Below the pieces are notes generated by a model that was not told where the DNA came from, did not search any database, and worked only from the letters and a program-made list of their open reading frames with translations. 64,000 nucleotides of DNA from AC-69 sp963751665 (GTDB lineage: Bacteria; Actinomycetota; UBA4738; HRBIN12), in the NCBI GenBank assembly GCA_963751665.1, contig CAVVVF010000004.1, positions 434,001 through 498,000 of the forward strand. The letters are read 5' to 3'. The position numbers and the translations under genes were made by a program. Of the stretch, positions 32,092 to 41,989 are shown one piece after another. The stretch's first letter is position 1; every line of letters starts with the position of its first letter.

Positions 32092-34748
32092 TTAGTCGGG
32101 CGTTCGAGTGAATGGCCGGGGCGCGAGCATGATCCCGGCCGGACTGGCTCCTGCGAGGACGACCAGCACCCATTCCCGGGTGGTGAGCGGGGCGGTCCCG
32201 AACAGCTCGTGTGCCGCCGGCCAGGCCACGATGAGGAGCTGCAGGAAGATGCCCGTCGCGACAGCGAACAGCAGCCACCCGTTGGATGAGAGCCACCGCG
32301 GCGGCCGGCGAAGATCGTGCGCTCGCACGACGAACGCGTACAGGAGGTGCGCGAGGACGAGCACGGTGAACATCACGGCGCGCGCGTGGTCCCACGGCTC
32401 GTCCCATGCGAAACGAGTCAGCACGAGGGCGCCGAGCGCGAACGATGCGATCAATCCCCCGCGGGCGGCGAGATGAGCCGACCGCCGTCCCGTGAGCAGG
32501 CGATCCTTGCGAGGCCGCGGGGGCCGCGTCATCAGCGAGGGGTCCGGCGGGTCGACGCCGAGCGCGACCGCCGGCAGTCCGTCAGTGAGCAGGTTCACCC
32601 ACAAGAGCTGGAGGGGGAGCAGGGGCACGCCGAGCTCCGGGAAGAGCGCGAGGCCCAGGACGACCACCGTGATCTCGGACAGGTTCCCAGCGACCAGATA
32701 GTCGATGACCTTGCGGATGTTGTCGTAGATGCCGCGACCCTCAGCGACCGCCACAACGATCGTGGCGAGGTCGTCGTCGGTTATGACCATGTCCGCCGCT
32801 TCACGGGCAACATCGCTGCCCGTGCGGCCCATGGCCACGCCGATGTCTGCTCGTCTGAGCGCGGGAGCATCGTTGACACCGTCGCCCGTCACAGCGACGA
32901 CATGACCGCTCGCCTGAAGGCGACTCCACGAGGGCCAGCTTCTGGTCCGGATCGACACGCGCGTAGACCGCGGCCGAGAGCGGATCATCCGGCAGACCGT
33001 CACGGCGGATGTCCGTTCCCGTCAGGACTCGACCCCTTTCTGTGAGCAACCCGACGTCCTGCGCTATCGAGGCGGCCGTGCCCGGGTGGTCCCCAGTGAC
33101 CACGACGAGCGAGATGCCAGCCTCGCGGCAGTCCTTCACCGCACCGGGAGCCTGAATACGGACGGGGTCGCGCAGCCCGACGAGGGCGATGGCGACAAGG
33201 TCATGCTCCGATTCCTCGAGATGCTCGGACGCTACCGGGAGCTCTCGGCGTGCCAGAACCAGAGTCCGCATGCCCCGACCTGCGAGCTCATCGGCGATCC
33301 CGCGAAAGGCCGCTCGCCTCCTCTCATCCAGGGGCTCCACCTCGCCTTCGATCGTGAGGATCTCCGAGCAGAGTTCGAGCACTGTCTCCGGTGCGCCCTT
33401 GACCAGCAGCAGTGCCCGATCGCCCAGTCGATGGAGCGTGGTCATCCTCCGGCGCGCGGAGTCGAAGGGGAGGCCGGCGATGCGAGGCACATGAGCAAGA
33501 GAGTCTGCGCGCGTGGACCTCCGAATGCTTCGAGCAACGCGATGTCGATGGGATCGCCGGTCGGGGGGTCGAGGGTGGCGTCGTTACAGAGGATCGCGAT
33601 CTGGCTCACCCGTTCCGCGAGATCTGCCCGCAGATCCTTCGGCGGCGCGGGCTCTCCGTCGGCCACGACGACGACGCTCAGTTCCATGTGGTTCTCGTCA
33701 GCGTGCCCGTCTTGTCCGTCAGGATCACCGTGGTCGAGCCGAGTGTCTCAACCGCCGGTAACCGGCGGACGATGGCTCCACGGGCGGCCATCCGCCGCAC
33801 GCCCAATGCCAGCGCCACCGTCACGACGGTGGCCAATCCCTCGGGGACGGCCGCGACGGCGAGAGCCACGGAGGCGAGGAATGAGCGCTCCACACTCTCC
33901 GATGAGATCCCTGTGCGGAGCAGCGTCAGCCCGAAGACGCCCGCAGCGATCGCGATCGCGAGGGCCCCCAAACGTGCCGTGAGGGTGCGGAGCTCGCGCT
34001 GGAGCGGGGTCGGGGCTTCCCTGCCGACGAGATCGGCTGCGATCCTTCCCAATGCGGTGGAGGCGCCCGTCGCCACGACGATGCCCCGTGCGCTGCCGCG
34101 CGTGACGTGCGTGCCGGTGAACGCCATGCAGTGCTGGTCCGCCAGTCCGACGTCTGCCGCGACGGCGTCCGAGTCCTTCTCAACGGGGAGCGACTCGCCC
34201 GTCAGTACGGACTCGTCGATCTCCAGCGTGGTGGCCTCGGTGATCCGAAGGTCGGCGGGGACCCGGTCGCCCGCCGCGAGCTGAACGAGGTCGCCGGGAA
34301 CGATCTCGGGTATGGGGACGAGTCGCGTCATCCCGGCGCGGACGATCCGAGCCATCGGCGCCTCCATCGAACGGAGGGCTTCCAGCGCCCGCGCCGCCTT
34401 CCCTTCCTCCGCGAAACCGATGATCGCGTTCAGGGCAACGATCACGAGGATGGCCACAGCGTCGAGCCGCTCTCGCAGTCCCAGCCCGGCGACTGCAGCC
34501 GCAACGATCAACAAGACCGCCATCGGCTCAACCAGTTGCCGCGTCAGCCGTGCCCACCACGGCGTTTGGGGTGACGAGGGCAGATCGTTCGAGCCAAAGG
34601 TCGCGAGCCGCGCGGCAGCCTCCGTGGGCTCGAGACCCCGCTCGGGTTCGGTCCCCATCAACTGCCAGACTTCATCGACGGTCAGCGCACCGAAATCGTG
34701 CCGGATGCTGACGTTGGCATCCGGAGCTTCGGGATCCGGCGTTCGCAT
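32092..34748 (-). CDS. CtpF-like calcium-type (P-II) cation ATPase, three frameshifts
   Basis: From ATG 34748: the cation-ATPase N domain, ESVLTGESLPVEKDSDA, PEGLATVVTVALALGVRRMA (the PEGL helix of P-IIA pumps), and the phosphorylation site ILTDKTGTLT. Frame changes near 33680, 33480 and 32950 are bridged by LVKGAPETVLELCSE (nucleotide-binding KGAPE), VVVTGDHPGTAASIA and VTGDGVNDAPALRRADIGVA. Six C-terminal helices include LLPLQLLWVNLLTDGLPAVA. About 885 aa is expected. P-IIA pumps export Ca2+ or other divalent ions. Mycobacterial CtpF (Rv1997) is DosR-controlled. Confidence 0.75.
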
Positions 34749-34806
34749 CCAGCCATGCTCGCCGATGCCGATCTCAAGCGGCAAGGTCGAAGGACATCTA
34801 GACCTC

Positions 34807-34820
34807 GGCCCACTCGGCCC
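34807..34820. promoter_or_regulatory. DosR-box-like element before CtpF-like gene
   Basis: GGCCCACTCGGCCC (minus strand GGGCCGAGTGGGCC) begins 59 bases before the ATPase start at 34748. Confidence 0.4.
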
Positions 34821-34907
34821 CCGCCGTCGTTCGCTTCGATGGGCCGCGATCACCGCTCACCAACCGACCCCGCTGTGAGGATCTGGTCTATGTGCATGCG
34901 GGTCGAT

Positions 34908-34921
34908 GGTCCCCTCGGGAC
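34908..34921. promoter_or_regulatory. DosR-box-like element before membrane-anchored USP
   Basis: GGTCCCCTCGGGAC ends 51 bases before GTG 34973. With 34807 it gives the divergent pair one element for each direction. Confidence 0.4.
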
Positions 34922-34972
34922 GAGGGCACAGGGCCCCCGACCGCGCGTGCCCCGCCGAGGTACGGTGAAGGC

Positions 34973-35575
34973 GTGAATGCATCGCAGATCTTCATCGCCG
35001 TGGCGTTGGCTTGGGGCCTGCTCGGGGTCTCGACGGCTCTGGTGATGGGACGGCGAGGACACCAGCCCTTCATGTGGCTCATGCTTGCGATCGTATTCGG
35101 GCCGCTGGTTCTGCCTCTGGCGGTGAATGCCCTCCTTCATGATCGACCCGGTCTGTTCGAGCGGCTGGCGAGCGGTCGTCGTGGCACCGGCAGTGTCGAT
35201 GTCCTGGCCGGGACTGACGGTTCCCCCGAGGCGGAAAGCGCGTGTCGCTCCGCGATCCACATGCTCGGCAGCCGCCTCGGTCGCCTGACGCTCGCCGCGG
35301 TCGTCGACTACGACGTGGCCGTCGGGTCGGGGCTGGCCGAGGAGAACGAACGGGCGAGGACCGGGCTCATGAGAACGGCCGACGCCACCGGGCTGCGACC
35401 GGAGGCCCTCCTGTTGTCCGGCCGACCTGCCGAAGTGCTCCGCAAGTACGCGGTCGAAGAGGGCTACGATCTCATCGTTGTGGGGCGTCGCGGCCACGGC
35501 GCGAGTCGGCTCCTCCTGGGGAGCGTTGCAGATGCGCTCGCACGCGGCGGCGAGGTGCCTGTGCTGATCGTCTGA
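34973..35575 (+). CDS. Membrane-anchored universal stress protein
   Basis: From GTG 34973 the protein is 200 aa. Residues about 4-60 contain two hydrophobic helices (IFIAVALAWGLLGVSTALVM and FMWLMLAIVFGPLVLPLAVN), and a UspA domain follows from about residue 70 (VDVLAGTDGSPEAESACRSA). The end YDLIVVGRRGHGASRLLLGS keeps the GxxGxxGxxxxGS ATP motif. USPs with N-terminal membrane helices are uncommon. The frame is intact. Confidence 0.75.
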   Translation: MNASQIFIAVALAWGLLGVSTALVMGRRGHQPFMWLMLAIVFGPLVLPLAVNALLHDRPGLFERLASGRRGTGSVDVLAGTDGSPEAESACRSAIHMLGSRLGRLTLAAVVDYDVAVGSGLAEENERARTGLMRTADATGLRPEALLLSGRPAEVLRKYAVEEGYDLIVVGRRGHGASRLLLGSVADALARGGEVPVLIV

Positions 35576-35589
35576 GCGCCAGTCGTTCG

Positions 35590-35622
35590 CGTCTCCCGCC
35601 CCGAGCTCGGTTGCCGGAGACG
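35590..35622. terminator. Possible hairpin between convergent USP genes
   Basis: CGTCTCC and GGAGACG pair (7 bp) around a long 19-base loop, between stops at 35575 and 35642. It is weak compared with the other hairpins listed. Confidence 0.3.
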
Positions 35623-35641
35623 ACGTTGCCTTCGTTTACCG

Positions 35642-36043
35642 TCAGCGCGTGACCAGGACCGGGCAGTCGGCGTGCTGGATCACCTTGTGGGCGATGCTTC
35701 CGAGCAGCAACCCCGAGAAATCCGAGAGACCCCTCGTGCCCATGACGATGAGATCAGAATCGAACGTCCTCGCCCCGTCGAGGACGGTAGCCGCCGTCGA
35801 TCCGGTCCGCGCCGCGACCGCATCTCCCACCGCTTTCACGCCTGCGCCCAGCAATTCTTCGACGACGCCATCCACCAGAGCCTGCGACTCGCTCGAGGAC
35901 TCCAGCGGAGCGAACGCGCCAACCTCGTGTATGTGGAGCACGTGCACCTCCCCGCCGGAACCCCGACCGATCTCGGCCGCAGCAGCAGCGGCCTTCTTCG
36001 AGTGCTCCGAGCCATCCACCGCTAGCAGGATCCGCTCGAACAT
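35642..36043 (-). CDS. Universal stress protein
   Basis: A 133-aa single-domain UspA. ATG 36043 (MFERILLAVDGSEHSKKAAA) is chosen over an earlier ATG because AAAGGGGG lies in front. The C-terminus VMGTRGLSDFSGLLLGSIAH has the full GxxGxxGxxxxGS nucleotide motif and ends CPVLVTR. The gene at 51757 encodes a close paralogue with the same pattern. Confidence 0.85.
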   Translation of the reverse strand: MFERILLAVDGSEHSKKAAAAAAEIGRGSGGEVHVLHIHEVGAFAPLESSSESQALVDGVVEELLGAGVKAVGDAVAARTGSTAATVLDGARTFDSDLIVMGTRGLSDFSGLLLGSIAHKVIQHADCPVLVTR

Positions 36044-36132
36044 CTTGGCCCCCTTTTCACCCATCACCTACAACCGCGCCAATGACACGCAGGAATCGTG
36101 GCTCAGCCGGGACGTGGCGTCCGGGGCCGGAT

Positions 36133-36152
36133 GGCCCCATTCGAAGGGGACC
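36133..36152. promoter_or_regulatory. Inverted repeat upstream of USP gene
   Basis: GGCCCC-ATTCGAA-GGGGACC begins about 90 bases before the USP start at 36043. On the minus strand it reads GGTCCCCTTCGAATGGGGCC. Confidence 0.45.
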
Positions 36153-36234
36153 TGTGTCTTGGCCATGAGTTCGGGGCGCGGCCACGGCTCATCCTCAGCT
36201 TCGCCCTCGGCCGGTGCGGCCGACGAGCTCCAAA

Positions 36235-36248
36235 GGTCCCCTCGGCGC
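36235..36248. promoter_or_regulatory. DosR-box-like element before pnt operon
   Basis: GGTCCCCTCGGCGC ends 50 bases before ATG 36299 and resembles GGTCCCCTCGGGAC at 34908. Confidence 0.35.
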
Positions 36249-36298
36249 CAGGTCGGACGTCGGGGACGAGCTGGACGTGCTGATGACAAGGTTACGGT

Positions 36299-37481
36299 AT
36301 GGAGAGTGCTCGGTCCTGCGTGGGGGTGCCGAGAGAGCACCCGGGAGAGGCCCGTGTTGCCATCGTCCCCGGCGTTGTTCCCAGGCTTCGCCAGGCGGGG
36401 CTCGACATCCTCGTTGAGTCAGAGGCCGGGGTGGCGGCGGGGTTCTCCGACAAGGCGTACGTTGAGCACGGGGCCGAGATCGGGACCCGCGAGGCCGCGT
36501 TCGCTGCGGACATCGTCGTACAGGTCCGAACGTGCGGGGCGAGCCCCCTCACCAGCCAGGAGCTCGATCGACTGCGACCGGACCAAGTGATCGTGGGTAT
36601 CTCGGACGCCCTCGGGTTCCCTCGTGAGGTCGATCGAGCGGCCTCCCGTAAGGCGACGGTGTTCGCACTGGACCTGCTGCCGCGCATCTCGCGCGCTCAA
36701 GCGATGGACGTGCTCTCGTCCCAGGCAACCGTTGTCGGCTACAAGGCGGTCGTCATCGCCGCTGAGCGGCTCCCGAAGATGTTCCCGATGCTCACGACCG
36801 CAGCCGGCACGGTGCCGCCAGCCCAGGTCTTCGTGATAGGGGCAGGCGTGGCGGGACTGACGGCCATCGCCACGGCGCGCAGGTTGGGAGCGGTCGTGCA
36901 AGCGTACGACGTTCGCCCAGCGGCGCAGGAGGATATCGAGAGCCTCGGGGCCCGCGCCCTGCTGCTCCCCTCTAGCCCCCGGAGACGCGGAGGACCGCAG
37001 CGGCTACGCCAGGGAGCTCGGCGAGGCCTTCTACCGCCGGCAGCAGGAGCTCATCGCCCGGGTTGTCGCCGGCGTCGACGTGGTGATCAGCACCGCGCTC
37101 ATCCCGGGGAGGAAGGCGCCGATGCTCATCACCGCCGAGGCCGTCGAGCGGATGCAGCCGGGGTCCGTGATCGTCGACTGCGCCGCGGAACGGGGGAGCA
37201 ACTGCGAAATGACGAGGCCGAACCGCAGGGTCATGACGGAGAACCACGTCACGATCCTGGGCCCGACGAACATCGCCTCGACCGTGCCGCACGAGGCGAG
37301 CCTCATGTACGCGAAGAACGTGACGGCCTTCCTGCTCAACATGGTGAAGGAGGGGAAGCTCGAGATCGACCTCGAGGACGAGATCGTGAGGGGCACGCTC
37401 GTCACGCGCAGGGGAGAGGTCGTCCACAAGGGAGTGCTCGAGGCGTTGGCGGAGGTGAAGCATGACGAAGGAACAGCTTGA
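36299..37481 (+). CDS. pntAA: NAD(P) transhydrogenase alpha subunit part 1, one frameshift
   Basis: VGVPREHPGEARVAIVPGVV is the alanine-dehydrogenase/PNT N-terminal signature. VFVIGAGVAGLTAIATARRL holds the NAD-binding GxGxxG. A frame change near 36970 leads to DVVISTALIPGRKAPMLITA and MVKEGKLEIDLEDEIVRGTL. After repair the protein is about 394 aa, the usual size of the soluble domain I subunit in three-subunit enzymes. It binds NAD(H) and passes hydride to PntB, coupled to proton movement. It overlaps pntAB by 20 bases. Confidence 0.85.
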
Positions 37482-37794
37482 GGTCGGCCTCTACATCTTC
37501 GTGCTGGCTTCGTTCCTCGGGTTCCAGGTCATCACGCGCATTCCCGGGCTGCTGCACACACCCTTGATGTCGCTCACGAACGCCATCTCGGCGATCTCGC
37601 TCGTCGGGTCGTTGATCCTGGCCGGCTCGGGCAAGGGGGCGCTCGCGAGCGTGCTCGGGGCCGTCGCCGTCTTCGCGTCGATGACCAACGTCGTCAGCGG
37701 TTTCCTGATCACGGACCGGATGTTGAAGATGTTCCATCGGCGCGACGCGCAGAAGGAGCAGCGGGTGAGGCGGCCGCAGGAGTCAGCGCCGTGA
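37462..37794 (+). CDS. pntAB: NAD(P) transhydrogenase alpha subunit part 2 (membrane)
   Basis: 110 aa with a GGAGGTGAAG site. Three membrane helices are visible: LEVGLYIFVLASFLGFQVIT, SLTNAISAISLVGSLILAG and a third ending in NVVSGFLITDRML, a typical PntAB ending. A basic tail follows. It forms domain II, the proton channel, together with the membrane part of PntB. The stop overlaps the pntB GTG start by four bases. Confidence 0.85.
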   Translation: MTKEQLEVGLYIFVLASFLGFQVITRIPGLLHTPLMSLTNAISAISLVGSLILAGSGKGALASVLGAVAVFASMTNVVSGFLITDRMLKMFHRRDAQKEQRVRRPQESAP

Positions 37795-39185
37795 GCGACT
37801 TCGTACTCGATCTCGGCTACCTGGTGAGCGCGGTGTGCTTCATCTTCGCCCTCAAGTGGTTGTCCGACCCGACGACGGCTCGTCGGGGTGTGAAGGCGGG
37901 CGAGATCGGCATGGTCCTCGCCATCATCGCGACGCTTCTCAACCAGGAGATCGTCGAATACCAGTGGATCCTCATCGCTCTCGTCCTCGGCTCCGCCGCC
38001 GGGATCCCGCTTGGCCTCCTGGTCCCCATGACGGCGGTCCCTCAGCGGACGGCCCTGTCCCATGCGTTCGGTGCGCTCGCCGCCGGCTTGGTCGGCACCG
38101 CCGAGTTCTACATCCACGAACCGGATATCGGGAAGGTCACCATGGTGGCCCTCGGCCTCGAGGTCCTGCTCGGGTATCTGACCTTCACCGGGTCGCTGGT
38201 CGCCTTCGGGAAGCTGCAAGGGATCGCCGGCGACCGTCCCTGGATCTACAAGGGCCAGAACGTGTTCAACCTGTCGATCTTGGCGACCGGCCTGGTGATC
38301 GTCGGATCCCTGGTCGGCAACCCTGGCCGGTCGACGCTCTTCCCGATCCTGATCGTGGTGGCGCTCGCGTTCGGTGTCATGCTGGTGATCCGGATCGGCG
38401 GCGCCGACATGCCGACCGTGATCTCCCTGCTCAACGGCTACGCCGGCCTGTCGGCGGCGATGATGGGCTTCGTGCTGGACAACAAGCTGCTGATCATCGC
38501 CGGCGCCCTCGACGGGTCGAGTGGTCTCCTGCTGTCGATCATCATGTGCCGGGCCATGAACCGGTCGTTCGCGAACGTCCTGTTCGGCGGCTTCGGCGCC
38601 AAGGAGACGGCCGCTCGGATGGAGGAGCTGCCGGTCCGGACCACGAGCCCAGAGGAGACGGCGCTCCTGCTCGACTCGGCCCGCCTGGTCGTCGTCGTCC
38701 CGGGCTTCGGTGCGGCCGCAGCTCAGGCGCAGCACAAGATCCGCGAGCTCTCCGACATGTTGATGAGGCGCGGCGTCGAGGTGAGGTTCGCGATCCACCC
38801 AGTGGCCGGTCGGATGCCGGGTCACATGAATGTCCTGCTGGCCGAGGCAAACGTTCCCTACGACCTGCTGTTCGACCTGGACGCCATCAACCCCGAGCTC
38901 CCGCAGGCTGACGTCGTGCTCGTTGTCGGGGCGAACGACGTGGTCAACCCGGCCGCACGCCACGACCAGCTCAGCCCGATCTACGGGATGCCGATCCTGG
39001 ATGTCGACCAGGCACGATCGGTCGTCGTGGTCAAGCGGTCGATGCGTTCCGGCTTCGCCGGCATCGACAACGAACTGTTCTACCTGGACAAGACGCAGAT
39101 GCTCTTCGGGGATGCGAGGGAGGTCATCGGTGAGGTCGTCGACGAGCTCTCGAAGCTGCCCGCGAGGGAGGTGGTTGCGGCATGA
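37791..39185 (+). CDS. pntB: NAD(P) transhydrogenase beta subunit
   Basis: 464 aa, intact. There are eight or more N-terminal helices, including GGADMPTVISLLNGYAGLSA, a conserved PntB block. From about residue 290 the NADPH-binding domain III follows: VVVVPGFGAAAAQAQHKIRE, VRFAIHPVAGRMPGHMNVLL, ADVVLVVGANDVVNPAARHD, and GMPILDVDQARSVVVVKRSM. It uses the proton gradient to make NADPH from NADH, or the reverse. The stop overlaps the malic enzyme ATG (ATGA), an unusual partner. Confidence 0.9.
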   Translation: MSDFVLDLGYLVSAVCFIFALKWLSDPTTARRGVKAGEIGMVLAIIATLLNQEIVEYQWILIALVLGSAAGIPLGLLVPMTAVPQRTALSHAFGALAAGLVGTAEFYIHEPDIGKVTMVALGLEVLLGYLTFTGSLVAFGKLQGIAGDRPWIYKGQNVFNLSILATGLVIVGSLVGNPGRSTLFPILIVVALAFGVMLVIRIGGADMPTVISLLNGYAGLSAAMMGFVLDNKLLIIAGALDGSSGLLLSIIMCRAMNRSFANVLFGGFGAKETAARMEELPVRTTSPEETALLLDSARLVVVVPGFGAAAAQAQHKIRELSDMLMRRGVEVRFAIHPVAGRMPGHMNVLLAEANVPYDLLFDLDAINPELPQADVVLVVGANDVVNPAARHDQLSPIYGMPILDVDQARSVVVVKRSMRSGFAGIDNELFYLDKTQMLFGDAREVIGEVVDELSKLPAREVVAA

Positions 39186-40929
39186 CGATCACCGGACTCC
39201 ACGAGGGGCCGATCGATCACGCCTGGGTCCGGGCCCTGCGCATCGGGTCGCTCGCGCCGGTCCCCTACAGGGGGGCCGAGCTGCTCGAGCACCCGCTCCT
39301 GAACAAGGATACCGCGTTCACCGAACGTGAGCGCAACCTGTTTGGATTGCATGGGCTCCTGCCCCCGCGCGTGATGACGATCCAGGAGCAATGCGCGCTC
39401 GAGATGGAGAAGATCCGGCGCAAGGTTGATGACCTCGAGAAGTTCGTCGGTCTGGCGGCGCTCCAGGACCGAAACGAGACCCTCTTCTATCGGGTGCTGA
39501 TCGAGAACCTCGAGGAGCTCATGCCGATCGTCTACACGCCGGTGGTGGGGCGTGCCTGCCAGGAATACAGCCACATCCTGCGTCGGCCGCGCGGCCTGTG
39601 GCTCACACCCGACGACATCGACCGCATCCCGGAGCTGCTGTCGAACGCGCGCCACGAGGACGTGCGGTTGATCGTGGCAACCGACAACGAGCGCATCCTG
39701 GGTCTCGGCGATCAGGGCGCTGGCGGCATGGGTATCCCGATAGGGAAGCTGGCACTGTACACGGCCGGCGCCGGTATCTACCCGGGGCTCACGTTGCCCG
39801 TGTCGCTCGACGTCGGGACGGACAACGAGACCCTTCTGAGCGACCCGTATTACGTCGGCTACCGGCAGGCGCGTCTTCGCGGGCCAGAGTACGAGAAGTT
39901 CGTCGAGGCCTTCGTGGACGGCGTGGTCCAGGTCTTCCCCCATGCGCGTGCTCCAGTGGGAGGACTTCAAGCAGCACAACGCCATCCGGTTGCTGGACCG
40001 CTACCGCCACCGCGATCACGAGCTTCAACGATGACATCCAGGGGACGGCTGCAGTCGTGGTCGGCGGTATCCTCTCAGCTCTCCGGTTGCTCGACGAGTC
40101 CCTCGATGCCCAGCGCCTGGTGTTCCTCGGAGCGGGCGCGGCGGGCATCGGCATCGCCCGTTTGGTCCGTGCCGCGATGCTCCGCGAAGGTGTCCCGGAG
40201 CACGTCATCCGGCGGGCGCATCGTGCAGACTCGACTCTCAAGGCCTGACGTTCGAGGGTCGCACGTCCCTGGACGACGACAAGCGGGAATTCGCCCTCGG
40301 ACTCGACGAGATGCGCCACTACGGCTTCGAGAGCGCGGAGTGGCACGATCTCGAGACGGTGGTTCGGCACGTGCGGCCGACGGTGCTGATCGGTACCAGC
40401 GGCACGCCGGGGGCGTTCACGGAGCCGGCGATCCGGGAGATGGCCGCGACATGCGCCGCATCCCGATCGTCATGCCGCTGTCGAATCCGACATCGAAGAC
40501 GGAGGCCCATCCCTCGGACATCCTGGAGTGGACCCGACGGTCGTGCGATCGTGGCGACCGGCAGCCCCTTCGACCCGGTCGTGCGCGGCGAACGGACCCA
40601 CGTGATCGGCCAGGCGAACAACGCGTTCTGCTTCCCGGGCATTGGGCTCGGGGCCATGGTGGCGGAGGCGCAGGGAGGTCACCGATGAGATGTTCCTCGT
40701 TGCGGCCCAGACCCTGGCCGACCAGGTCTCAGCCGAGCGGCTGGACCGGGGGGCGCTCTACCCGCACCAGTCGGAGCTGCGGCGGGTCTCCAGGGCGATC
40801 GCGGTGGCCGTCGTTCGCTGCGCGCGGGACGGTGGCGTGGGCCGGCACCTCCACGACGATGAGATCGAACAGGCCGTGGACGACGAAATGTGGTACCCGG
40901 ACTACGTCCCGTACGAGCCGGCCGCGTAG
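39182..40929 (+). CDS. NAD-dependent malic enzyme, several frameshifts
   Basis: LLNKDTAFTERERNLFGLHG and LLPPRVMTIQEQ are the start of the long-form malic enzyme. PIVYTPVVGRACQEYSHILR carries the catalytic Tyr, and GLGDQGAGGMGIPIGKLALY the catalytic Lys. After frame changes come ITSFNDDIQGTAAVVVGGIL (metal Asp) and VFLGAGAAGIGIARLV (NAD site), then MPLSNPTSKTEAHPSDILEW and IGQANNAFCFPGIGLGAMVA. The total is about 580 aa, the SfcA/MaeA size. It converts malate to pyruvate plus CO2. Coupling to pntB suggests that NADH made here is turned into NADPH by the transhydrogenase. Confidence 0.8.
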
Positions 40930-40947
40930 GCGGTGATTTCCTGCGAT

Positions 40948-41986
40948 CTACGCTCTCGGCTCGCTCGAGGCGGCCCGCCAATCGTAGGGGCTCGTGTAGT
41001 TGACCACGGCACGCATGTAGTTCGACCGCTCGAAGGCAACGGGATCGGGGCACGCGGCCTGGCTCACGCTGCCCTTGGCCTGCTCCACCGACTCGTACTC
41101 GTGCTCGTCCAGCCAGGTCCGGATCCCGTCCAGCACGGTCGTCACGTGCTCCGGCCCGTGCGTGAACAGCGCCGACGCCATCATCGTCACGTCGGCTCCC
41201 GCGAGCAGCAGCTTCACCGCGTCCTCCCAGGTGTGCACGCCCGTGGTCGCGGCCAACGACGTGTCCACCCTCCCCGCAGGATCGCGATCCATCGCAGCGG
41301 CAGCCGGAGCTCCTCCGAGGTCGAGAGGTGAAGCGTGGGGTCGACGTCCAGGGTCTCGAGGTCGATGTCGGGCTGGAGGAACCGATTGAACAGCACGAGC
41401 CCGTCGGCCCCCGCCTCGACCAGCCGCCGGGCCATGTTCGCCATCGAGCTGAAGAACGGGACCGACCTTGACCGCCAGCGGGATCTCCACCGAGGACCGC
41501 ACGGCCGCCACGAGGTCGATGTACAGCTGCTCGACCTCCGACGATGTCAGGTCCGGGTCGGCCGCCACGAAGTAGACGTTCAGCTCCAGGGCGTCGGCCC
41601 CCGCGTCCTCGATCAGCCTGGCGTGGCGGACCCAGCCACCCGGCGATGAGCCGTTCAGGGAGCCGATCACCGGGATCTCCAGCTCCCGCTTCGTGAGCTC
41701 CAGAGTGCCTGAGGTAGGCGTCGGGCCCGATGTTGTAGTCCTCGAGCTCGGGGAGGTAGGTCAGCGCCTCGGCGAAGCTCTCGGTCCCCCGCTCCAGCAC
41801 GAGGTGGATCTCCAGCCCCTCGCGCTCGATCTGCTCCTCGAACAGCGATTGCATCACGACCGCCGACGCTCCGGCGTCCTGCAGTCGCTTCAGCGTGTCG
41901 ATCCGGGACGAGAGCGTCGAGGCCGACGGCACCACGGGGTTCGCCAGCTCCATCCCCAGGTAGCGGGTTCTCAGGTCGGCGCTCAT
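40948..41986 (-). CDS. Dihydroorotate dehydrogenase-like flavoprotein, frameshifted
   Basis: LRTRYLGMELANPVVPSAST is the start of a DHOD/PreA-type TIM barrel. IPVIGSLNGSSPGGWVRHAR, GADALELNVYFVAADPDL, IPLAVKVGPV, MARRLVEAGADGLVLFNRF and LAATTGVHTWEDAVKLLLAG followed by ADVTMMASAL are the FMN-barrel strands, spread over three frame changes. About 346 aa is expected. GAGGAGGGG precedes ATG 41986, two bases after the putative PFOR stop. Such DHOD-like genes often sit beside pyruvate:ferredoxin oxidoreductase. It is unlikely to be the pyrimidine enzyme, since no pyr gene is here. Confidence 0.72.
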
Positions 41987-41989
41987 GGT

